From contig JAJTTP010000004.1 in NCBI GenBank assembly GCA_023313575.1, positions 744,001 through 808,000 of the forward strand: 64,000 bases of DNA, written 5' to 3'. A program made the translations under genes and the position numbers. Below the pieces are notes generated by a model. It was not told where the DNA came from. It ran no database searches and was given only the letters and a program-made list of their open reading frames with translations. This stretch comes from Eutypella sp. D-1. Taxonomy: Eukaryota > Ascomycota > Sordariomycetes > Xylariales > Diatrypaceae. Shown here in pieces: positions 61,211 to 64,000 of the stretch (positions are counted from its first letter, which is position 1; every line of letters begins with the position of its first letter).

Positions 61211-63578
61211 TCAACTTCCCGAAGGCGGCTTGATCCTCCCGCTTACGATGACCTTGTCCACGCCGCCCACTAGTGTCTCAAGAGGCGCCACAAAGGCCAT
61301 CTGGCTCCAGCTAAACATGGTGTTTCTGCCCCCATACACGAAGACCTCGAACCTGCCCACAAACGCCCCGTCCACCCACACGCGGCTGCCCCCGATGGTG
61401 TCCCCCGTTATCGTGATCGTGGCCGGCACGGCGATCGTCACTGGTTCGTGTGTTGACGAGGTGTCGTTGGCCCAGATTCGTCCCGGGTGGGCTGCGTCGA
61501 AGCCGGCGTCCTCGGCCACGGACTGCAGTGGATAGCTATACCCGTCCGCGTCGAAAGCGAGCCTCCCATCCTCGGAGAGCGTCAGGGTCGCGTCGCTTGA
61601 AGACAGGGTGAAAGGGCCCGTCGCGGAGATGGTCAGCGTGTAATTCATCCCCTTACTTCCGCACCCCAGCTCTACGGCCCCGCTCTCCTCGGCGTATCCT
61701 CGCGTCCAGGACAGGAGGAGCTCATCGGAGGTCTTCCCCTCCTGCCCGAGGAGCTTGCGGTCGAGATTCTGCGCGGGCGCGCGCGATGAGAGGAAGTCGA
61801 CCGACCGGTCGACGGTGGCGGGATCGAGGGGCGGCCCGCGCGCGCCGCTCCAGGCCCTGGCGCCCACGAGCGGGATCCCGCGGCGCATGGCGTAGTACGC
61901 CTCGAGCTGGGTCGTGGCGTCGGGGCCGTTGTCGTTCCACGCCGCCATGATGGCGCCCTTGTTCCCGCGCGCCCCGTTTTCCAGCTGCTCCGTGGTGTTG
62001 ACTTGGTTAAACAGCGCCGGCTGCCACTGCCAGCCCTCGACACCCGCAAAGTTCAGCACCCGGGATTCATCGTAAAACTGTGGGTATGGTGCCGGGAGGA
62101 TGGGCATGTCTAAGATCTCTCTCTGATTAGTCGTGTCCCTTCACGTCATCGCAAATAACTAGTTCTGGCGTCATCAGGTAGTTATGGTCAAGTTTCAAAA
62201 GGGAAGGTGGGGGAAGGGTTGTCAGAAGTCTGCGGAATGTCTCATATGTAGTCACTGAGAAAGATAGCCAAATGAAGAACTGCTTACGGTCATTTTTCAA
62301 TGTCATGTAAGCCCACCAATCTTGGGAGTTGATCAGGTCGTAGCCCGTGCGGTGGAGCTCGACAGGGTCGGACTCGCCGTACTGCCAATGCTGCACGATT
62401 ACGTCCTTCGAGATGGTGAGGTTCTCAGAAGGCTCGTTCGTGCCCCAGATCCTGACCCTCTTGCCCGACGTCTCGCGCACAAAGGCAGCCATCTCGTTCA
62501 CGAAAGTGATGTAGTCATCGGCGAGGGTGGCGTCGTACTCGTCGGCGCCGATGTGGACCTCCTTGGTCTGGAACCAGGGCAGGAACTCCGCCCAGATCCG
62601 CTTCACGGTCGGGATGCTCTCGGGGTGCGTCAGGTTGAGCAGGTCCTTCTTCGTTTCCAACGCGAGCTCCGGCTTCCACTTCGTGATGGTCAGGCAGTGT
62701 CCGGGGGCCTCGATCTCCGGCACGACGGTGATGCCCCGGCGCGCGCAGTGGCGCTGCAGGTCCTCGAAGTCGGCGCGGCTCAGCGTCTGGTGCGGGCGCT
62801 GCACGAGTCCGTCGTAGAGTTCCGCGTCGCCCTCCGGGCGCAGCGAGAACTGCGCGTAGACGTCGCGCCAGGACTCGTTGCGACCCCGGTTCAGCGGGTA
62901 GTTGTCGCTGGTGTGGTAGTGGAACTCCGACATCTTGAAGAACGACGCGTACGTGCACAGCTCCTTCAGGAACTCCGGCGCGTACCACTTCCGCCCCGCG
63001 TCCAGCAGGAAGCCGCGTGTCGCGTACGCCGGCGCGTCCGTGACGGTGTGCTCCGGTAACGAGGTCCAGTTCGCGATCATGAGCTGCTGTAGCAGCGTCC
63101 TCGATCCCCACCAGGCCCCCCGGGATCCGGACCCGCGGATGATCGCTTTGCCCCCCGCCACTTCCAAGACGTATCCCTCCTCCGTGGGGGTGCCGTCCTC
63201 GTAGGCGAACTTGGCCCCGTCGTCGTCAGCGGTCTCCTTATAAGTAGTCATGAGGATCCCCGAGACGACGTCTCCGGGGCTGTCGGTGATCTCGAGAGAC
63301 CACGCCTCCCCCGTCGCGCTCACGAGGTCCTCGACGAAGGTCTGCGCGAACTCCTCGCCGGACGGCGGGATCAGGGTCAGGCCCCTGGAGTCGCGCCGCG
63401 AGGCGAGCTCCTTCGCCACATAAACGGTCCTAGGTATCTTGGCGAAGTCGAAGGCGGCCGGGGCCGGGGCCGTCGTCGCATCGCCCCCGATGCGGTCTAC
63501 GGGCGGCGGGGGAAGCGGCTGCAGGGCCATGGCTCCTAACGCGACAGACAGCACAGGAAGAAGCATCATGCCGACCAT
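61211..63578 (-). CDS. Secreted GH20 family glycosidase (beta-N-acetylhexosaminidase-like)
   Basis: Predicted secreted enzyme that removes terminal N-acetylhexosamine residues from glycans or chitin fragments. Exons in coding order 63578-62288 and 62109-61211; 2190 nt, 729 residues. I chose the ATG at 63578 because it places a signal peptide (MVGMMLLPVLSVALGAMA) at the very N terminus; an in-frame ATG at 63647 would add 23 residues. An N-terminal GH20b-like domain is followed by the catalytic barrel with RGFLLDAGRKWYAPEFLKEL, VVPEIEAPGHC and the acid/base pair Asp346-Glu347 in VHIGADEYD. Most fungal hexosaminidases have GGDE at this place. Late barrel marks are WQYGESDPV and GAIMAAWNDNGPDATTQ. 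A beta-rich C-terminal region of about 190 residues may bind sugar. The 178-nt intron is inferred from frame. The substrate could differ from that of standard chitobiases. Confidence 0.9.
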
Positions 63579-64000
63579 GTCGGCGAGAAGGGGCGTTTGT
63601 CCGATAGAAGGAGCAGTATGTGTGCTAAAAAGCCATAGATATGTCAAGGTTCACGCGTATCCAATGAATGAGTGAATCGATATAGATACGTCGTGCCTTA
63701 TGACATCTACGTGTATGGCGCTCCTTTTCATAAACGAGTATGCACCGGATGGAGGTGGGCTATGTAGGTATCGTAAGATAAGACTAGGCCTCTTAGTCGT
63801 GTTGGGGAAGACGTGCCAAGATACGGGGGATGGAGAACGACAGCAACGTTACGCTGAAGATAGCTGGAGTGGGCGTAGCTACATACCTAGGGAGCTAGCT
63901 ACATAGTTATCTACCCGAGGCTGGGGAAGCTGGGTAGCTCCGTACAACTGCAAATCAAGCGTGCCTGGGCAGACATTAAACAGCCTTCTATATTCGTCTA
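63579..64000. other. Upstream of GH20 gene, no supported gene
   Basis: Probable promoter of the GH20 gene. It contains TACCTAGGGA-like and GCTAGCTAC repeats near 63880-63910 and a 68-codon frame without protein-like character. The window ends before any further gene is visible. Confidence 0.5.

Noticed and set aside
62322..63059. 245-codon ORF opposite the GH20 gene
   Set aside because: Shadow of GC-rich GH20 coding sequence; the GH20 frame holds the family motifs.

Overview
The window is nuclear DNA of a filamentous ascomycete, most likely a sordariomycete. The protein genes are broken by short GT-AG introns (about 45-200 nt) that often carry a CTAAC-type branch site just before the acceptor. 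The gene set is fungal: a single-chain NADH glutamate synthase, a VTC polyphosphate subunit, a long Nic96 nucleoporin with a glycine/FG-rich N terminus, an OPT transporter, a yeast-type amino acid permease and a large NRPS-family gene. The class is inferred from gene architecture, not from a database search.

Left half (0.9-28.2 kb) is mostly housekeeping, all on the + strand: glutamate synthase (926-7684), a VTC2/VTC3-type vacuolar transporter chaperone (9474-12113), an unrecognised four-exon gene of about 842 residues (13809-17230), an FGGY-family sugar kinase of the D-ribulokinase type (21492-23533) and NIC96 (24670-28185). Exon boundaries were worked out by hand; coding lengths divide by three and the joined reading frames match the families.

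Right half (28-64 kb) is sparser and more accessory. It holds an OPT-family transporter (33070-36543, +), an amino acid permease (40468-42484, -), a 6.5 kb gene-poor stretch, three small unrecognised ORFs (49.0-50.8 kb), an NRPS-family gene (51572-59558, -) and a secreted GH20 glycosidase (61211-63578, -). The transporters, glutamate synthase and secreted hexosaminidase are all nutrient-related, but nothing shows that they form a cluster.

The most unusual object is the NRPS gene. It keeps one continuous reading frame of 2624 codons over three cleanly spliced exons. Yet almost every catalytic signature I can align is replaced: two carrier domains lack the phosphopantetheine serine, the adenylation domain lacks its P-loop, the TGD aspartate and the A10 lysine, and all three condensation/epimerization domains lack the second histidine. 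An open frame with lost chemistry suggests either a retained pseudoenzyme or a very recent loss of function. Other points of interest are a palindrome (TACCTAGGTA) strongly over-represented in intergenic DNA, a perfect 19-bp inverted repeat at 17.9 kb, an unresolved exon in the OPT gene, an in-frame TAG separating two ORFs at 49.65 kb, and a stop-free 3n intron in NIC96. I saw no convincing tRNA, rRNA, CRISPR array or intact transposon.
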